Part shown: one piece after another, positions 60,734-64,000 of the stretch | Layout: every line of letters begins with the position of its first letter | Numbering within the stretch: the first letter of the stretch is position 1 | DNA from: Utricularia gibba | Taxonomy: Eukaryota > Streptophyta > Magnoliopsida > Lamiales > Lentibulariaceae | Assembly (NCBI GenBank): GCA_002189035.1 | Contig: NEEC01000027.1 | Location: 372,001 to 436,000, forward strand | Length of the DNA: 64,000 bases | Reading direction: 5' to 3' | Notes under the pieces: model-generated | The model's database searches: none | What the model saw: the letters and a program-made list of their open reading frames with translations, nothing else | Told to the model about the DNA's origin: nothing | Made by a program: the position numbers and the translations under genes

Positions 60734-63124
60734 CTAGTCAACCTCTTCGATCTTGGGGCCGGCACCAGCGCTGGCGCCGCGTGGCGCGGGGCCGTCTTCA
60801 TCCATGTCCGGAACCCCTCCACCACCGGCCTGGTACATCTTTGCAATGATGGGATTGCAGATGCCCTCCAGCTCCTTCACCTTGTCATCAAACTCCTCCG
60901 CTTCCGCCAGCTGATTTGAGTCCAGCCACTTGATGGCGTCCTCGATGGCATCCTCAATCTTCTTCTTGTCCGCCGGATCCAGCTTTGAGGAGATCTTGTC
61001 ATCCTTGATCGTGTTCCTCATGTTGTAAGCGTAGTTCTCCAGGGCGTTCTTGGACTCCACCTTCTTCTTGTGCTCCTCGTCCTCAGACTTGTACTTTTCC
61101 GCCTCCTGAACCATCTTCTCGATCTCCTCCTTGGATAGCCTTCCCTTATCGTTGGTGATGGTGATCTTGTTCTTCTGACCCGTGGTCTTGTCCTCGGCGG
61201 AGACGTTCAGGATACCGTTGGCGTCTATGTCGAAGCAGACGTTGATCTGCGGGACACCTCTGGGCGCCGGTGGAATGCCGGTCAACTCGAACTTGCCCAG
61301 CAGATTGTTATCACGGGTTCTTGTTCTTTCTCCCTCGAAGACCTGTATCAAAACACCCGGCTGGTTGTCCGAGTAGGTTGAGAAAACTTGCTCCTTCTTC
61401 GTGGGATGGTCGTGTTCCTGGGAATCAGCACAGTCATGACACCACCGGCGGTCTCAAGACCGAGTGACAAGGGAGTCACATCCAACAGAAGCAGATCCTG
61501 AACTTTCTCGTTCCCTTCTCCGCTCAGAATGGCTGCTTGTACCGCAGCACCGTACGCGACGGCCTCATCAGGGTTGATACTTTTGCAGAGCTCCTTCCCA
61601 TTGAAAAAGTCTTGTAGGAGCTGCTGCACCTTGGGAATCCTGGTTGAGCCACCAACCAACACGACGTCGTGCACACTGCTCTTATCCATCTTTGCATCCC
61701 TCAGGCACTTCTCCACAGGCTCCATGCACTTTCTGAAGAGATCCATATTCAGCTCCTCAAACCTGGCACGTGTAATCGTGGAGTAAAAGTCGATGCCCTC
61801 AAAGAGAGAATCGATCTCAATCGTTGTCTGCGCGGTGGAGGAGAGGGTTCTCTTCGCCCTCTCACAGGCTGTTCGTAGCCGTCGGAGTGCCCTCGGGTTT
61901 CCACTGATATCCTTCTTGTTCTTCCGCTTGAACTCCTGCACAAAGTGATTCACCATCCTGTTGTCAAAATCTTCCCCTCCAAGGTGGGTATCACCAGCTG
62001 TGGCTTTGACTTCGAAAATGCCCTCCTCAATGGTGAGGAGAGACACATCGAAGGTGCCACCACCAAGGTCAAAGATCAGAACATTCTTCTCGCCGGAACT
62101 GGTGGCCTTCTTATCCAGACCATACGCTATAGCCGCGGCAGTGGGCTCGTTGATGATCCGCATGACATTGAGACCAGAAATCACTCCTGCGTCTTTTGTC
62201 GCCTGACGCTGGGAATCGTTGAAGTAGGCTGGGACTGTAACCACGGCATTCTTTACGGTGGTCCCGAGGTAGGCCTCGGCGATTTCCTTCATCTTAGTGA
62301 GGACCATGGAGGAGATCTCCTCGGCGGCGAACTGTTTGTCCTCTCCTTTGTAGTTAACCACGATCATGGGCTTATCACCAGGTCCGGGGATGACCTTAAA
62401 CGGCCAGAACTTTATATCGCTTTGAACTGATCCGTCAGTGAATCTACGGCCAATCAACCGCTTGGCATCTGCAATGCAAATTCAGCAATGAGTCCCAATG
62501 AACCAGCGCAGCTCATCGAAAGCCAAAATCAAGCTAATGTTAACACACCACGACCCAAAAGGCGAAAATCTAGCCACAGAGGCCTAATCAGGCATGAAAA
62601 CCACCAGACGTAACAAACAAAGAGAAATGAATTGCACACAGTTCACTAGAAACCTCTTAAGAACTAGGCATCCGTTGACTGACAAAAAAAGTCGACTACG
62701 ACATCGCAATCGAAGCTTCAATTAACTGGAGAGTTTCATCAGGCTCATGAAAAAGCAACTAATCAAAATTATCAGACAACAAACTCTAAAAAATAGCCTC
62801 AATATAACTAGAGAATTTCATCAGGCTCTGGAACAAGCAAGCAATTAAGATTCTCAGACAACAAAACCCTCAAACAAGAAATCAAGATTCTCGTCAAAGC
62901 GACTACTCACCGAAAACAGTGTTGATAGGGTTCATAGCGACCTGGTTCTTAGCCGCATCTCCGATGAGACGCTCCGTATCGGTAAACGCCACATATGACG
63001 GCGTGGTACGGTTACCCTGGTCGTTGGCGATGATCTCAACGCGGTCATGCTGCCAAACTCCGACGCAGGAGTAAGTCGTCCCAAGGTCAATCCCGATAGC
63101 CGGTCCTTCTCCTTTTCCCGACAT
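60734..63124 (-). CDS. HSP70: Cytosolic heat shock cognate 70 (HSP70), one apparent base deletion
   Basis: Two exons, 63124-62911 and 62468-60734, about 649 aa. Signatures: [30 protein letters not shown] and [17 protein letters not shown] in the ATPase domain, then the substrate-binding domain with [13 protein letters not shown] and the C-terminal EEVD that marks cytosolic/nuclear HSP70 (binding TPR co-chaperones). One intron after the codon for NPINTVF is the usual plant HSC70 position. The frame breaks at a GGG run at 61402-61404: upstream reads ...PRNTTIP and then shifts; adding one base restores [16 protein letters not shown] and the rest up to EEVD. Since 200 codons beyond it are conserved, an assembly indel is much more likely than a pseudogene. 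HSE-like motifs precede the gene. Confidence 0.95.
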
Positions 63125-63304
63125 TATCAACGATACAAAAACGCTCCTTAAATAATCTCAAACTACAACGAAAAACAGCGCTCGGGGAGGCTTGGATATA
63201 TAGTTCGCTGATTTTGTCTAGAAAGTTCTTACGCGTTCATTTTGGGCGGTTCCTATTGGCGCACTTTTTCTCAGTTTCCTCCCTTCTGGTTCCTTCTAGA
63301 GACC
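63125..63304 (-). promoter_or_regulatory. HSC70 promoter: TATA, HSE-like elements and CCAAT
   Basis: On the minus strand, TATATA lies at about 63196-63201, 70 bp before the ATG. An HSE-like block GAACTTTCTAGAC reads at 63229-63217 (GAA-nn-TTC-nn-GA), and another GAA-rich block (TCTAGAAGGAACCAGAAG) at about 63299-63282. ATTGG on the plus strand at 63255-63259 is a CCAAT box on the gene strand. This fits a heat-inducible or constitutive HSP70 promoter. Confidence 0.6.
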
Positions 63305-63849
63305 TCTCCCAATAAAATAATAATAAACCCTCCATTTATTATTTTATTTACGTCTCTTTTCAAACACGCCATCTACTTTTGGCATTATATGACATTCCCC
63401 CCAACTCTCCTCGCTCTCAAAATCAACGCGCCCCCTATCTATTGATTATTTCAATTTGCCCCCTAAGAGTTTTTTTAATCTTATATACATATTTTTTATT
63501 TAAAACCATATCTACCTCTTATTTTAATTAAAACAATTTAATCTCATTTTTAATTTCGATATTAAAAAGTATCAAAAATTCATTTTATCAGATTCTAATT
63601 TCATATCAACATCGAATATTAAAGAATTATAAGTTTAAAAATAATGATTCCATTTTCGAATGGAATAATATAAATTATGAAATATTCCATGTTATATATC
63701 ACAAGGGTATTTCAGTAAACAACTCAAATTGAAGCCTGGAATCCTACCGTAACAGAAGCAGCGGCATTCAGGTACAACAGCACACGAAACAGCAATGTGA
63801 AGCTTTCAGTAATGGCTGACTTTCAATGAATGATCTCAAAACCGCTTAC
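63305..63849. other. AT-rich spacer near the right edge
   Basis: Mostly A/T-rich DNA upstream of HSC70, without recognisable genes; at the right it runs into a possible exon of another minus-strand gene (next entry). Confidence 0.4.
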
Positions 63850-64000
63850 CAGTAAACTCGAAGAAGAAGAACCCGTGTAGTTTTCCCTCATCTCCTGCCC
63901 CAGATGTGCATAAATGGATACCTCCAGCCCCTGGTTAAGGCAGTTGAAGCGTCGGAAACGAGCATGAGAATTGGCAGATTCGAGGTTACAGTTTTTCGTG
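63850..64000 (-). CDS. Possible partial exon of a minus-strand gene running off the window
   Basis: One minus-strand frame is open from the window edge (64000) to 63850 and ends at a good 5' splice site (ctg|gtaagc). It reads about 50 residues (for example LEVSIYAHLGQEMREN then a Ser run). I do not recognise the family and no downstream exon is confirmed. It may be a leader exon or chance. Confidence 0.25.

Noticed and set aside
60734-62468. HSC70 as a pseudogene
   Set aside because: Only one frame break, at a G run, with full conservation on both sides; more likely an assembly error.
1-64000. Transposable elements, CRISPR arrays or organelle insertions
   Set aside because: No terminal repeats with coding transposase, reverse-transcriptase motifs, regularly spaced repeats or organelle genes were seen on reading both strands.

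Overview
The window is nuclear DNA from a flowering plant, most likely a eudicot. The evidence is GT/AG-spliced genes with short introns (mostly 70-150 bp), orthologues of angiosperm proteins (BRI1, CPR5, clade-I TGA factor, ferulate 5-hydroxylase, plastid aldolase, WAT1-type transporter), a nuclear tRNA-Lys gene, and AT-rich spacers. Nineteen protein-coding genes plus one tRNA in 64 kb is about one gene per 3.2 kb, so the genome is compact. The species cannot be fixed from this sequence. No transposon, CRISPR array, prophage or organelle insertion was seen.

Layout. 0-15 kb: an EDR4-like zinc-ribbon protein (minus), a 4.3 kb spacer, a clade-I TGA bZIP factor (plus), an AGT2-type aminotransferase (minus, convergent with TGA), CPR5 (minus), and a small putative plastid protein (plus, divergent from CPR5). 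15-25 kb: plastid disproportionating enzyme DPE1 (plus) and the intronless BRI1 receptor kinase (minus), convergent across 2 kb of non-coding DNA rich in G-box cores. 27-38 kb, all plus strand: a 155-aa uncharacterised protein, an RBM39/CC1-like splicing factor, a WAT1/EamA transporter, and an acidic protein with an N-terminal acylation signature. 38-44 kb: plastid fructose-bisphosphate aldolase (minus), CPP1-like J-like membrane protein (minus), tRNA-Lys(CUU) (plus) and CYP84A ferulate 5-hydroxylase (minus). 47-63 kb, all minus: a GATA zinc-finger factor, a PMT-type Golgi methyltransferase, an MRS2-type Mg transporter, an auxilin-like J protein and cytosolic HSC70.

The genes do not form a single pathway. 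Loose themes are salicylate/PR immunity (EDR4, TGA, CPR5), plastid carbon metabolism (DPE1, aldolase, CPP1) and cell-wall or hormone biology (F5H, PMT, WAT1, BRI1). All exon models were assembled by hand by matching splice phase to known families; every junction was phase-checked except where stated.

The most important observation concerns sequence quality. Four otherwise well-preserved coding sites each lack one base in a short G or C run (WAT1 twice, F5H once, HSC70 once), a pattern more like residual assembly indels than four separate pseudogenisations. The most interesting biological oddity is an MRS2-type Mg channel whose signature GMN motif reads GMM. I did not find a clearly new multi-gene system.
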